Shown here: positions 44,061 through 57,800 of the stretch, in pieces
Layout: every line of letters starts with the position of its first letter
How positions within the stretch are numbered: the first letter of the stretch is position 1
Origin: Haliclystus octoradiatus
Taxonomy: Eukaryota; Cnidaria; Staurozoa; Stauromedusae; Haliclystidae
Assembly (NCBI GenBank): GCA_916610825.1
Contig: OU744453.1
Location: 4,997,845 to 5,061,844 of the forward strand
Length of the DNA: 64,000 nucleotides
Direction of reading: 5' to 3'
Made by a program: the position numbers and the translations under genes
Notes under the pieces: generated by a model
What the model saw: the letters and a program-made list of their open reading frames with translations, nothing else
Databases searched by the model: none
What the model was told of the DNA's origin: nothing

Positions 44061-45239
44061 GGAAAGTCCATTCAAACATGCAAAAGACGGCGGTGGGAAA
44101 TATTTGTCGCGTATTTGTTTCATATTTATATTTAATCTACTTATAATACAATTTATAGCTAGAAATTGTGAAATTTATTAAAAAATATTGCAACACAAGA
44201 AATGCTCCGCCAATCAGGAAACAAACAATGTATCTATCATGTACTGAAAATAGACAAAAATCGCACGACAATGCTTGTGTTCAATTTCCAAAGAACAGCA
44301 AAACATGTGGTCATTACTGTCCGAAGTTTTTCACAAGAATATGAATTCACAAGTCAACCTCGAAATAGCACTTCTTTGTTTGAATAAATTGCACAATGCG
44401 ATCAAATCCAAAGAAATCGGGACACAAAACGGGTTATCAATCAAAAATCCGTCTAGAAATCGTGATATGAATCGGAATTATGATATTACCGAGAATTATG
44501 TTAAGAAGTTAAAATTACTTGAATTTTATAGAGAGCAGTCATTTGTTTCTGAAAATTTGTGATAATAGGCGGATCGTGATATTAAGCGAGATGATATTAA
44601 CGGGGTTTCATTGGGTCTAATGTTGTAGGGCCTACAGGAATAATATAGAAAGGCGATGCGAATTCTAGTTGACAGCTATGCTGACAGGTTAGGATATTGC
44701 TTCCCGTTTATACATTTCCATATCGAGTTTTCGGTTTGAGCTTGATTACTATATTTAAAATTAATTCATTATTATTACATTGGAACATAGACAGAATTAA
44801 CGGCAACTATATTGTCATTAATCCTGAAATTCATAAATATTTTGGCTCTTCCATCACTGTCAACGTCGAATTAAATCAGCTAAAATCGGATGCGAGCGCA
44901 GAAATTCTTAACCCAAACAACGTAATAATAGTCGAATTATGTGAGAGCATATATATTTATCCTTCGTTTGCATGGAAACATGGATTGGAATGTTTGACAG
45001 TTAGTAACTTGGTTATCTTCACCTGCATACTTCAGTTTAAGACAAATGTAAAAATATGAATAAGCGGTTTGTTGAAATTCTTTGTTGACTATATTATTTC
45101 TACAGTGAAAGGTACATAAGCCCCGGACATAACACAAATATGGATATATGGAGTGTACAAATGTACAAATAATCGATTCTTTAGCAGGCAATAATATTGA
45201 TACAGACATAAGAAAACGAAAAAACAGAAGTAGTATACT
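44061..45239. other. Intergenic stretch without recognised gene
   Basis: Open frames of 60-120 codons on the plus strand (for example 44697-45059) show no domain and no splice context I trust. Confidence 0.35.
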
Positions 45240-46400
45240 TTATTCCTCTTTTAGTAATATATTATTGTTCTGTGTCATATTAGCTATTGTTAGATTATCA
45301 TTGTAATAATTAATTGTATTAACAGATTCTTTTCAAGCTCACCTGAATCAATTGCAACTTTCAGTATCACCGATTATGTAGGCAGAGACACACCTAATTT
45401 TCAATCAAAAAGCTGCGTTTGTCAACAGCCTCTGAATATTCGAAAGAACAAAGTGAATAATCACTGCGTGATGTTCGGGATTCTCCATATCATGAGCTAA
45501 TAGAAAATGTTTCTATCATGCCTGCTAACATATGGAAGATATTAATCTGATTGAATGAAAAACGGCGTGTAAACTATTGTTTCCATGACAGCAATTTATG
45601 ATTGAACAGCGACCATATCATTGAAGCATGTGGCATAAACGTGAAAGATTCAATCAAGGTATTCACAACGCACATATAAATAGCAATATATAACCTGTAA
45701 CTATCACTCAAGATTTGTCATAAGAATTTCAAGGGAAAATTATAATAATATTTATTAAGACGGAGTTGAGACATTGACTTTGACTGTCAATGAAAATATG
45801 CTCTAAGCTATCTTTAAATCATCAGCTTTGTCAGGCTTGAGGTGCAGTGACGTATAGTCAAATATTATCCTATTTCTGTGTAAATGGAATCTTCTGAATC
45901 AATATTAGTTATGATGTGAATAAAATTATTTTAATGTAAATCATCACTTTGAATTAAATTTTTATATTTGAATAAGAAAATATTGTACCATGGATAATTA
46001 CTTTATTATATCAGTCAGTAGTGAGCTGTTTGTAGTCATTGGCATAAGTGCAGGTTGAGATGAGATCAGACAACCTTAAAAAGTGCACTTTTTCTTGTAG
46101 CATAATAAACTTTTTTGTTCCTTTTTTTCAATTCACTTATTTTTATAAAACAATATAAAATACAAGGTAAAACAATCATTAAAATGGAATACATAAAACT
46201 AGTATACAAATAAATTAATTAATAACGGCCTACAAAAATAAAGTACACCTGCTCGATTATCTACCGTTTAAATCTTCTGATATGATTAAGAAGGCGATCA
46301 TGAAGCAAATTGAGAAACGTTATATCAAAAAAATTTATTCTATATAAATAGTGGACTTTGTGCAACAATAAAGCCATGTTGATAAAGTTATAAGTTTACC
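45240..46400. repeat. Segmental duplication, unit 1
   Basis: Collinear with 47600-49710. Shared landmarks are AATCAAAAAGCTGC, GACTTTGACTGTCAATGAAAA, TCTGATATGATTAA and CAACAATAAAGCCAT. It is non-coding. Confidence 0.65.
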
Positions 46401-47599
46401 CTGTATGGCAGAGCTATGTAGAGTTCAGTATCACCGTCCATTTACTTTGTCATTTATAAGTAAAACAGTCTTAAGAATTTTGTTAAAACGTTATCTCATT
46501 TGTAGGAAATTAAAAACTGTCAACCATAACATGATCAGGACTGACATAAAAGAGCTTCATTTTGATTGAGTCAATCAAACTTTTTGATGAAAAAGAGGGA
46601 TAGAACTTTCTTATCATCTTCTTATCAACTTTAACATCATTCTAGAAGTTGAATTGGCATTTTTATTGACATTCTCGATGAACTTCAGTAACTAATGTAA
46701 GTTGTGTGCACTATGAAGTGGCAAGCTGCGGAAAAGTTTGCTGGAGATCGGTTATCGATGCCTCGTTGAGTACATGTAAATTTGATTATTTCTGTATTCT
46801 GTGTATTACTATATTCTTACGATTAGCAATGTCAATCAAATTTACATATGATTGAGAATCAAACATTATGATTAGCAGGAGAGTCCCATTTTCGGACGAT
46901 GGTATTGGCTTTTCACTTTTCGTTTGAAGCAATATTTCAAAAATTTCAATTGTTTGTTATCAGCTAAATTCAGTAACACAGTCAGCCATCCTCAAACGTT
47001 AAAGGCAACTAACAATTTCATTACATCGTGGCAGGGAAAACGCTTTTGATTGACAATTACGTGACAAACATTTTTGTATTTAACATGATTTTGTAGAAGC
47101 TTATTTTTTGTCCAATACTATAACATTTCTTAAGCTAGTTTAATTTGATTATTATAGTTTATCGTAGTACAATGCTTTCTAATCAACCATGGAAATTGTT
47201 CAAGTAATCAATTATTAAAGAGAAGAGCAATTCATTGTCTATTGTGTATTGTCATGGTTCAGCAGTTCATGTATTTTAAAGAATAGTAGTTGAAACTTTA
47301 GCACTCAGAATTATAACACATCAAACAAAGGCCGTTAATACAATTAGATATTTCATAAGAGCCATATCATATTGGTCTAATTTATGTTTCTTTTAGTCAT
47401 GTTTAGAATGGTGTTATTCAAGACTATGGAGCACATTACCAGAAAGGAATATGCATTGTTCAATTTGGCATCCCCCTTTCTGTCCATGAAGTTTATTGAG
47501 TTACTCCTTGTGGCTTTTTGTATCAGACTAATACATAATCTTTATTCCCAATTAACTCTCGTGAAGCTACTTAAATTAAATTAATAAATGGAAAATAAT

Positions 47600-49710
47600 T
47601 GAACGGAAGTAGTAGTTTTGTGTCCCCTTACATAATTATATTGTTGTGCTATGTCATTATAGTTATTATGAGATTATCACAGTTATTATTGTATTAACAA
47701 TTTCTATTAGAACTTACCTATAATCAATTAAAATTTTCAATATCGACGCCTGTGTAGGCAGAAACAGAAACCTGATGTGCAATCAAAAAGCTGCTCTTGT
47801 CAATAACTCTCTGAGTATTCAACAGAATATAGTGAATAATTATTGCGTAATTTATGTGATGCAATTTGATGATTTTCATTATTCATGTGCTACGGAATTG
47901 TAAAATATATTTTATCAGGCCTGTTAACATATGGAAGAAATTTATCTGATAAGATCAACAACGACGTATTCTCTTTGAAAAATTAGGCCTGTGCGTGAAA
48001 GATAACATTTATTCAATCAATATATTCACAACGTACTTATATACATATTTATGCAATGTGGAATTAGTAAAAGGGCTGTATCACGTTATTACAAGAGCGG
48101 TTTGTATTGAGACACAAGAAAAGCGGACAAAATCACGAGACGCTAGACGAGAGATTTTCAGCTTTTCGCATGTCTAACAGCACCTCAAAGGTTAATATAA
48201 CGCGATAAAGCCTTCTTATTCATTCCATATCGCATTTGTGAAATACATTTTTAATTTTGAATAGAAAAGATAGCCTTAAAATTGAATCGTGTATGTTTAC
48301 AAATACTGAGAAATGTCGATAATTTTCGATTATTTCGAGTCATGTCAGCTTCATTGCGCTACGTCTCACAAACAAGAAACACATTCAAATTCAAAGAAGC
48401 GAACTGCAGTTGAAGTAATTTGATAAATTCTATTTCTATTACGATCGCATGCCAACTACATTTATGTTTTAAGAACGAATTTAACTACACTTCGGAGCAT
48501 CTAATAAATCATCATGTGAAAGAACAATAATGCGATTGATTGTATGCAGTACTATATCATTTTGTAGAGGGTATAATATCATTATTGACTTTTGCATTTC
48601 TTAAATATCGAGCCAAAGTTTGATTCGAATGAATTCAGATTGGAATTAGCATTGGCTATATGATTTGATTGGCTTGACATTGCTGTTGCAATCGACAAAG
48701 AATCTACGTCTGAGCCTTTTTATTTCTTTATTTGATGGTAAAGCGCTTGTAAAAACATTACTGCCTCGCCTGAATTGCTCAGTCACAACCATTGCTATTA
48801 AGTCGAACACTGAAATAAAAAGATTTGTTTGCGCTGTTGTCTTCCTTTTTTGATATCTTGCTGAAAGTAGATGCAAATTTCCGTGGCCCTGATAGCCTAA
48901 ATTTAAACTGTATAGCCCGAAAATAATCCCTATAGTTTCCATATAGTTGCTAGTTCCGTATCCGCTTTTTTCGAAATACTTATCAGCCAATCGTAGCTCA
49001 GAAAAGCATCGTATGGTTTCATAAAACAATATATGTCAAGTTAGTATCATTCACAATTTTCCATAAAAAATTTTCAAGGAAAAAATGTATAACAATTATT
49101 GGGATGGTATCACCATATCGAATGTGCGCTTAGCACCGTTTTCCCGGCTGGTAAGAGCAATTCATGTAAATGACCCTCTTTAATGAACTCAATTGCAACA
49201 GTTCAGATCAATTTCAATAAATTTCGCAAAAGATAGACTTTGACTGTCAATGAAAATATGCTCTAATCTATATTTAAATTATCAGCTTTGTAAGGCTCGT
49301 GGTGTGGTGAATCTTATTTCTGTCTAAATGCAACAACAGATATATAATATTTTAATGATATGAAAATAAAATCATTTTGTTATACATTATTATATTAGAT
49401 TATTGGGAACATGTGAAAATGCTTTACAGATTAAATTATTTAAATTTGAATAAAAGAAATTGTAAAATTTATAATAAAATCGCTTTATCATAATCAGTTA
49501 GAAGTGAACTTTGTTTTAACCATTGGCATAAGTGGAGATGAAGGTGCTATATAGTACAATTTAAGAGTATACTTGCTCGATTATTCAAGGGTACTCTTCT
49601 GATATGATTAACAAGGCCATCGAGAACAATATTGAAAAGCTTACAGAAGAAGTATATTTATATAGAAATAGTGGACATTTTCCAACAATAAAGCCATTTT
49701 GACAAAGTAA
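47600..49710. repeat. Segmental duplication, unit 2 (with about 0.95-kb insertion)
   Basis: Same order of landmarks as 45240-46400, but about 48070-49025 has no counterpart in unit 1 and looks inserted. That extra segment contains the uncertain frame at 48646-49029. Confidence 0.65.
48646..49029 (-). CDS. Uncertain 127-codon open frame
   Basis: The longest clean frame of the inserted segment. I recognise no domain. The stretch with paired hydrophobic blocks (TNLFISVFDLIAMVV) is vaguely membrane-like. No splice sites or paralogue support it, and it may be chance. Confidence 0.15.
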   Translation of the reverse strand: MFYETIRCFSELRLADKYFEKSGYGTSNYMETIGIIFGLYSLNLGYQGHGNLHLLSARYQKRKTTAQTNLFISVFDLIAMVVTEQFRRGSNVFTSALPSNKEIKRLRRRFFVDCNSNVKPIKSYSQC

Positions 49711-50707
49711 TACCCTTGTAAAGACATTATCAAATTTTAAAACATGTATAAGCACTCTTTAAACATCTTTCAATAATAGTATATTTAGGTATATCTAAGT
49801 AGGGGCTATTGAATAATCTTGAGTTATGGGAGAGATTCTAAGATTGTCAATCGCTAAGTATTCTGCCAACTTGCTGTTATCTAAAGCTCTGTGAGCCCTG
49901 CAATTTTTATAGAATGGACCTTAATATAGATGTCAAATATTAAAGATGTAAAACATTTCTGTAATAAAAAGGCACGGATTATTATTCTGAAAACAATTAT
50001 GCTTACTAGACATCCCAGTTATTGGACATCTCTCCTTTCAGTTGCTGACCCCTAAAAGTTTCATTATGAACATCATTTAAGGCATTCTGTCAGTCTGTTG
50101 GATTCTGACAGGCCTTAAAATAAAAGAATACTATTTTTTATTAAGACAATCAAAACGAAAAAAACAATGAATAGAAATTATGCTAGGAGTAGAATTTTGT
50201 GTGTTGTTGTCGGCCAGCTCCAGAAACTAATATGAATTCTGTACTCTATAAGCAATTGCATAGTGGGGACACAATGTGCTGGCTCGCTGGTATCAATGCA
50301 ATGTCGGTGCACACATGTTACTTGTATTAACATTTCTACATGCAAATTTGTTCTCACGAGGAGTACTGTCAATCAAAATTTTGTTGGTAATTTTTGAGAT
50401 AGTTATATCGCGTTTGGAATGCTGAACATAACCTTTAAGAAGGCGTGAATTGATCATTCTCATTTCATGTCGCAATTCAAAAATACTCGCGTGTCTACAA
50501 CACATCGTAGTTATTTCTACTATATTTATAGACTAAATGGCTAATTGGAGCAGCGTTAGTTTGGTAAAATAGAACTTAATCTTCTTCGGTTTAACCAAGG
50601 GTTAACAACATTATCATGATAAGAAAAAGACAATGAAAACGTAGCTTAACTCTCAAAAACCGTAACACAGAATTAAAAATTGGGTAAATTGTCAAAGCAT
50701 GAAAATT
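49711..50707. other. A+T-rich stretch without recognised feature
   Basis: No coding region or repeat copy recognised. Confidence 0.3.
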
Positions 50708-51476
50708 TAGCCTGCGTCAGTCTGCGTAGCTGACCGAACAAAGCTGTTTTGTTGACACTGCACTAGACTTGCAAAAGCAGTGACTCAATCCTATTGGTTA
50801 GCTTTTCTTACGTGGTTGTAATTCGATATAACCAAATCAGGTTGTGGGTATCAGTCATGTGATAAACAAAAATGGGGCCACATTTAGAAAGACTTTCGGA
50901 TTTGGAGACAATCTCATTTATATGAACATATACAACGTATTTGTGAGGAGTTCAATTTATTTTAAAATTCATTAACAGTTATATTTCAATGAAGAAGACT
51001 TGGAAGAAACTATTGACAACTAATGAGTTATTTTAACATGAATTTATATCAATCCTTTTCGAACGTATGAAGCACTTCGAAAATTTTTGGTGAGCGAGTA
51101 AGAATGTAACTTAAGAAAGTCAACAAAAATTCACAAATATAGAATTATAACATTGGTATTTTATAACATCGGGACACAAATGATCAATTCCTCCTAAGGT
51201 TAGACAATATACTATACAAACAACACCATTTCTACTCAATTTTTTTCTCGACTGCGTTTCACAGACTTTGTCTGTTTTCAACGATTTATTCCCAAGCTTG
51301 AGTGTTTTTAATGTTTAACATGTATACGTGATTTTCACTCACACAACTGAGACCGGAAATATAGGTGTTTATAAGGTGGCACCAATCTAGTACAGTGTCA
51401 GCAAGACAGCTTTGTTCGATCGGCTACGCAGACTTTAAACTTTCCTTCAGAAACGTTTTAGTCTGGACGCAGGCTA
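50708..51476 (-). mobile_element. Dispersed TIR element, copy 3 (most complete)
   Basis: 769 bp with ends TAGCCTGCGTC at both termini in inverted orientation. Inward, both ends share TCTGCGTAGC and CGAACAAAGCTG. The left end has lost about 35 bp of the terminal repeat that the right end keeps (CAGACTAAAACGTTTCTGAA). The interior matches the copy at 14033-15267 in reverse. No protein is encoded. Confidence 0.65.
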
Positions 51477-52373
51477 GAATAATTCAACTTTAATGGAGCA
51501 TCGACTATTTGTAATGGTACAGAAATTTTGTATTCATAAGATTTGATTATCAATTGACATTCAATACAATTCAATCTTGTTTATCAAAATTGGTTAAAAC
51601 AAAGCGTTTGTTCGGAACAAATCATCTAAAAATATTAATGTTTCACTAATTGAAAAATTCGTAAACTTTGACCCTGGCGCGGATCCAATGGGGGCTTGAG
51701 CACCAGTCACATTTTCAAAGGTGTGATGCTGCCGCAACGACGTAATTTTTATATTGTCATGGAGACGGAAGGATTTCAGCTATTATTGCGTTTGCCATAT
51801 TTTCCTGTTGTTAGCAGTCCCGAACTCTCTTAGTGATCGATTTCGTTTGAGCAATGATCCAAAGTAGTATTCTAATCAGAAACAAGGGCTGAGCACCCCT
51901 GAAATCTAAATGCCAATCACCTGTCGTGTTTGAGCACCAGTCAGAATAATCAACATTCCACTCTCGCTTTCGCCCAACCTTTCGCCCAATCATATTATCT
52001 AAATTAGGAATCTCAGAAAATTTGAGCACCAGTGAGCACCCTTCCATTGCTTTTTTTAGTGCTAGAGCTAGAATGACGTCGAGTAATCACTGTGTTGTTA
52101 TTGTCCGACTGTATTGCTATCAAATTTGTGTTAACTCATCAACAAAGGCCTACTTCTACGAGCCTATTAAATTTTTGTATCATTCTGTTAATTTAGTTTC
52201 AGTATACAACTTCAGATGATTTTGCGATAACAAATTGACAAAATGTCAGATGAATGAATAATAATTGGCTGCAAACCCTGCTATCGCTTGTCGGTAGACC
52301 CAGGCCCAGGGTAGGCTTGCTGATGTCTAGTGACAGTGAAAATACATTTGTTTTCCATTGCTTTAGAATCTCA
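51477..52373. other. Non-coding stretch with scattered TTGAGCACCAGT motif
   Basis: TTGAGCACCAGT occurs near 51697, 51928 and 52021, with a related GAGCACC near 51892. No gene recognised. Confidence 0.35.
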
Positions 52374-53165
52374 GGAATAGAATAGAATAGAATAGAATAG
52401 AATAGAATAGAATAGAATAGAATAGAATAGAATAGAATAGAATAGAATAGAATAGAATAGAATAGAATAGAATAGAATAGAATAGAATAGAATAGAATAG
52501 AATAGAATAGAATAGAATAGAATAGAATAGAATAGAATAGAATAGAATAGAATAGAATAGAATAGAATAGAATAGAATAGAATAGAATAGAATAGAATAG
52601 AATAGAATAGAATAGAATAGAATAGAATAGAATAGAATAGAATAGAATAGAATAGAATAGAATAGAATAGAATAGAATAGAATAGAATAGAATAGAATAG
52701 AATAGAATAGAATAGAATAGAATAGAATAGAATAGAATAGAATAGAATAGAATAGAATAGAATAGAATAGAATAGAATAGAATAGAATAGAATAGAATAG
52801 AATAGAATAGAATAGAATAGAATAGAATAGAATAGAATAGAATAGAATAGAATAGAATAGAATAGAATAGAATAGAATAGAATAATAGAATAGAATAGAA
52901 TAGAATAGAATAGAATAGAATAGAATAGAATAGAATAGAATAGAATAGAATAGAATAGAATAGAATAGAATAGAATAGAATAGAATAGAATAGAATAGAA
53001 TAGAATAGAATAGAATAGAATAGAATAGAATAGAATAGAATAGAATAGAATAGAATAGAATAGAATAGAATAGAATAGAATAGAATAGAATAGAATAGAA
53101 TAGAATAGAATAGAATAGAATAGAATAGAATAGAATAAAATAGAATAGAATAGAATAGAATAGAA
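52374..53165. repeat. (GAATA)n pentanucleotide array
   Basis: Nearly 0.8 kb of GAATA units (TATTC on the minus strand), about 158 copies. It is perfect except for a phase shift at 52881-52890 (a unit missing two bases) and a single G-to-A change at about 53138. It ends in an A-rich stretch next to a LINE 3' end. Confidence 0.97.
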
Positions 53166-53199
53166 AAAAATAGTAAATTAAAACGAAAAGAAAATTAAT

Positions 53200-54100
53200 A
53201 ATTAATTGTAACTCAAGAGGTATTTAACTTACTACAGGTATACAAATAATACAGTTTAACAACATACGTAGCAGTCCTTGCAAGCACAAACGAAATAGTA
53301 GGAATTTATAATGTTATTTCGAATATAGTTTAATGAATGTAGTAGACGATGAATATAAAATTTGGTAAAGGGATAAGTGAAACCATTAGAAAGTGTTGGA
53401 ATTCTATAATTTGGTTATTGTTGTAGCATTTTCTAGTTACAAAAAGAATTTCAAAAACATTCAGCTTTCTGAATCTGAATTCAAAAATATTAAAAATTGA
53501 TAGTAAAAAAGATCGGACAGAATGATTGGCAATTAACGATCTATGCTTAAAAGGAACCACTTTCAAATCAAATAAATCTTTGAATTTCAAGATACCTAAA
53601 TTTTTCATTAGCTGCTTGGCATGGTATAGGCACTTTGAGTTCCATATAATCCTCATACATTTTTTCTCCGCCAACTCTAAGCGTGAAACATTTGCGTGAC
53701 CCAAATTCTCAATACAATACTTAAAAGTGAATTTATGCTTCAAAGTAGAATTGTTTCAGACGAATTAAGTTGGAAATTGTTTTATGTAACTTGGAAGCAA
53801 CCTAATTGGCATTGGCTTTCTAACTGAGATCATCGTCGATCAGTACACCTACAAATTTGATGAAATGACTCTCTTATAGAGAACCGCAATGTTCCAGATT
53901 ATGACCATCAAGTGATAAAGATATAGATAAAAGTCTGGCATGGTGGAAAAGCATAAACTTAGACTTGTTTCTGTGTATAGTCAAGTGATTTCCTTAAGCC
54001 AATGCGCAAGAAAATAACTTTTATTTTATCCCACACCATAGCTATATGACCAACTCACTAATCCTGACATAATAATAAAACGTTATCGATATCCATAATT
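53200..54100 (-). mobile_element. LINE 3' remnant
   Basis: On the minus strand, 54000-53780 gives a broken RT tail (FMLFHHARLLSISLSLDG, then FIKFVGVLIDDDLS). 53743-53330 gives the C-terminal domain (SRLELAEKKCMRIIWN, then LGILKFKDLFDLKVVPFKHRSL). The element's 3' end faces the (GAATA)n array. Confidence 0.75.
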
Positions 54101-54775
54101 AACAATTTCAGCAGTAAATCAGCCTCAGTTTTCCCATCAAATCTGCTGCAGTTCTTCACCCAGGTTGATGAATTTTAAGGAAATACATAAAAATAAAGTA
54201 AAAAAAAATTCAAAATTCGTGAAAAATTCGAAAATAACACTAAAAGTTCCAAAATTTGAAATCTCATACCTAAAAGCTTTTTTCTTAGCTGGAACATAGA
54301 ACCAAAAAAAGGGCACGTCCCTGCATAATGTCAAATTGGATATACCCTCCAGGATTATATCATTAGATTTGAAGGAACAAGAATATGATGTACAAAAAAG
54401 AATATCAATGCTTTTTCCGCAATGAAATAGATTCATTAGTATACTATCGTAACCATCTGCGAAAATTTGTTAATATAATGAACCACTCTTTCATCAGTGA
54501 ATATATTTTGTGACATTAAAATAGTGTGACACCAACGCTTGGTGGTATAACATGAATTACAGTTTTAAACATAATATTGTGATCATTTGTGTAATCGATT
54601 TATAAATATCTTATCAATGTGCATTATCAACAGTTGCTACATATGGAGTATATGTAGATATTTAACTAAGTTTATACCTGTCTCAGAAATGGAACATAAA
54701 CTCTACGGCTTAAAGGTAAATATCATCGTTTTCATTTTCGCAACGGAAATAAAATCAAGTTTCAATTCGTAGTAG

Positions 54776-54892
54776 TCAGCAGCCACATAACGCTGTTGCG
54801 TGATTTGTGTCTGGAACGCATCTCCAATAAAGTGGGACTAATATTCTAACAGAAGAATGTTCTCCAGACGGACAATTGCAGCCATTCTGAGT
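54776..54892 (-). CDS. Gene A exon 5: Cys-rich terminal exon with stop
   Basis: The acceptor is atctcttctag, phase 0. It encodes 38 residues with CNCPSGEHSSV, YWRC and ALCGC, then TGA. It aligns with gene B 21520-21633. Confidence 0.78.
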   Translation of the reverse strand, partial: TQNGCNCPSGEHSSVRILVPLYWRCVPDTNHATALCGC

Positions 54893-57800
54893 CTAGAAGA
54901 GATATTTAAAATTTCCATTGAGGTTTATGATAATAAAAATCAACTTGGTCATATAATAGAATCTTAGAATAAGATATCGTAGAATGCAAATCTTTTGTAT
55001 AAACCTTTGTTGTTTATTTAAAGCCATTGAAAGGTATTGAAGACTATACTACATATATAAATAAATATTTACTATTCATTGGAATATTACTATCAAAATT
55101 CATAATAATAAGCTGTTTGCGATCCTTGTAGGTCGTTTAATATTTTCTGGTCAGGAGTGTGCCACATTCAGAAATGGATAAGCAAAACTGTGAAATTTCA
55201 CAGCAGACATGAATCTCGAGTTTAATATTTCCAGTTTTCGAAAAGCTTGCGAAAATATAACATAAATTCCACAAAAATCTAAAAAATTCAATCCTATTTC
55301 AAACTGACAATTTCCCTTTCTTAGCCGATTTATGAAAGTCTCCTCCCCGGTTTGTGATATTAACTGTAATGACATTAATAGGATTACATTGTAATTTATT
55401 ATAAAAATATTCAAATTATCAACTAGAAACCTTTAGAAACAATAGCTACGCTGGCATTAATAAAACGTTCAGAAAAACCAAGCTCATTTGCTCTTCTATG
55501 TCACTCTCTCCTCAACCTAAGATGATCAACTTCAGTATAGCCAATTTCTAGATAATTTTCATTATGGGTAAGTTTTCATACAGGGAGCCCTTTATGCTAG
55601 TATTAGGTTATACTCTAAAGTTGTATGGTAAGCGAACTAGACTAAAATTTCTGAGATCAAAATGAATATTTGGCTGCAGTCGTATATTGTATAGACTATT
55701 TTGTCGGAAATTTCAGAAATGGATTCGTTGGTATTTCAACTCTTTAACTCTCAGAATGTACAATTACTAAAAAATGTGAATGATATTGCTAATTTATTTT
55801 TGTCGCATATTGATTTCAAGAGTATGCGAGGTTGATTTTAACACGTTTTTATCATCGTTCCCGAATAAATCATTCATTGTCTTTAAGAATAATTATTTTA
55901 GATAGATCAGATAGACCATCATCACTCACAATCTGACAAAGTTGAGTCTTTGAGATTACCATAAATATATATAAGTGGTCAAGCAATGGAAATGAGATGC
56001 AGAAATGCACAATAAAGTGCTCAGCAAATTTATGATTTGATAATACAGATCAACATAAGATTTTTATCAGATTTATCAAATTCCGATTTATCACCTATAA
56101 AATCCTTGAAGAGTCAGGAAACGATGTGAACATGTGACGATATTACAATAATTATATGCATTTCCAAATTATGATGTCACAATCCTGTCCTGAAATTCCA
56201 ATTAGTCAGCTCATGTGTTTATAGATTCTAGGATATACATATTTTTTAAATTCCAACCAATTTTGAAGATCATATTTTGTCAGAAGCCAAAGGCTTATAA
56301 AGAATAGCATGATTTTTAAACTGCAACGTATTATTACGTAAATCATATCAAAACGTTTCTATTTAAGAAGGATTAACATTGTCAAGCTTTCATTTCATTC
56401 GACAAAATTTCATTAAGTGCAAAGATGGAATTGAAATCATTTTTACGAAGCTAGAACAACCAACTGTAACAAACTTGATTCTGAGATTTTTTTAAGAAAA
56501 TGGCTGCCATACAATGTACATGTTTTTATTCATATGTATTGCACGACGAATGATGGAAGACATGAGTGAAGTGTTGAAAGCTCAAGCTCTGGTGTGTGGT
56601 AATCCTTCAATAAATGACACGAGCATCCCCAAAAAATCTTAACAATTAAAGTAATAGACACATTAAAATGAATACATCAAAAAACAGATAGGTGTAATAA
56701 ATAGTTGTGGATAACACAATTTTTCTTACCGTATTTGTGCATTTGATCCAAAAGGTTTGCAAAGAAGGCAATGAATTGAGCTGAGCGGCTTCTACTGAAT
56801 CTGGTTGAACTTTAAGCATTTCCATGGAAGCTGCTTGGCATAAAGAGTTAGCACCAGTTAGTGAAACTGTAGGAGGAAATGACATATTTTTTCAGAAAGA
56901 AAATTCAATAAATACTCTAGATAATTATCAATAATAAAGATTCGAAGTAAAAAATATAATTATGAGAGTGCAGCAAATTTTACCATTATAGGATATTTAA
57001 ACATTTTTAACTCACTCATAAATAATTATATTTTCTATTAATGGACCAGCTTCTGATAGTCCTCAGAAATGTGTCCCCACCTTTGTTTATCCAATGACTG
57101 ATACGAACAATCTGATTGACTGACGACGGATAAAAATCATGCAAGAAAAGCTAAGCAATATGTTTGAGTCAAATATTTTCCAAGTGTAGTGCAGTTTCCG
57201 AAAAATAGCTTTGTGTTTCCGCTGCGCAGATTTCGTTGGATGGATTTCCAATAATCATTGAATGATTCAATAAAAGAATAATAATCTCTGCTTTGATACT
57301 CTATTTGCACATTTTGCTATTTAACAATTGTAGAAGCGATGGACATGAACATATTCCTGGTAACATGTATAAGAGCCATCTAATCTCTTAAACCATGAAA
57401 GTCTTCATTGACTGGAGCCATCCGCAAACTAATTAATCAGCAGATGTTCCAATATTTGTCAACCTTCTCCCCCCTGTACGCCGCTGTGTGTTATGGATCA
57501 ATCCAACCCTTCTGCGAAAGTACTGACAATGTTGAATCCCCTCTCGTATTTTTTCTAATTTTGTCTATGTTTTTTTTAGAAAGTATACAAGTTTAACAAT
57601 TTTTACAAATAATGTCCGGTTAACAGTGAATTGATAGTATAGATTCTCTGTATTTAAAATTCGAGTTAACCACTAAAAAACAAATAATGTAATTTTAATA
57701 TTACAAAAAATGACAAAAAGGCAGTTAACATGCGTATATACTTTGCTTGTTGACACCCCCCTCCCCATAAAGGTAGCCATACTAGTTTGGTATTACCCAT

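Noticed and set aside
41581..44605. Inverted CCGTTAATATCAT at about 41586 and 44598 around the LINE
   Set aside because: Only about 13 bp match, with no extended terminal repeat or target duplication; could be chance.
44697..45059. 120-codon plus-strand frame
   Set aside because: No domain, signal or splice context, and A+T-rich codons typical of chance frames here.
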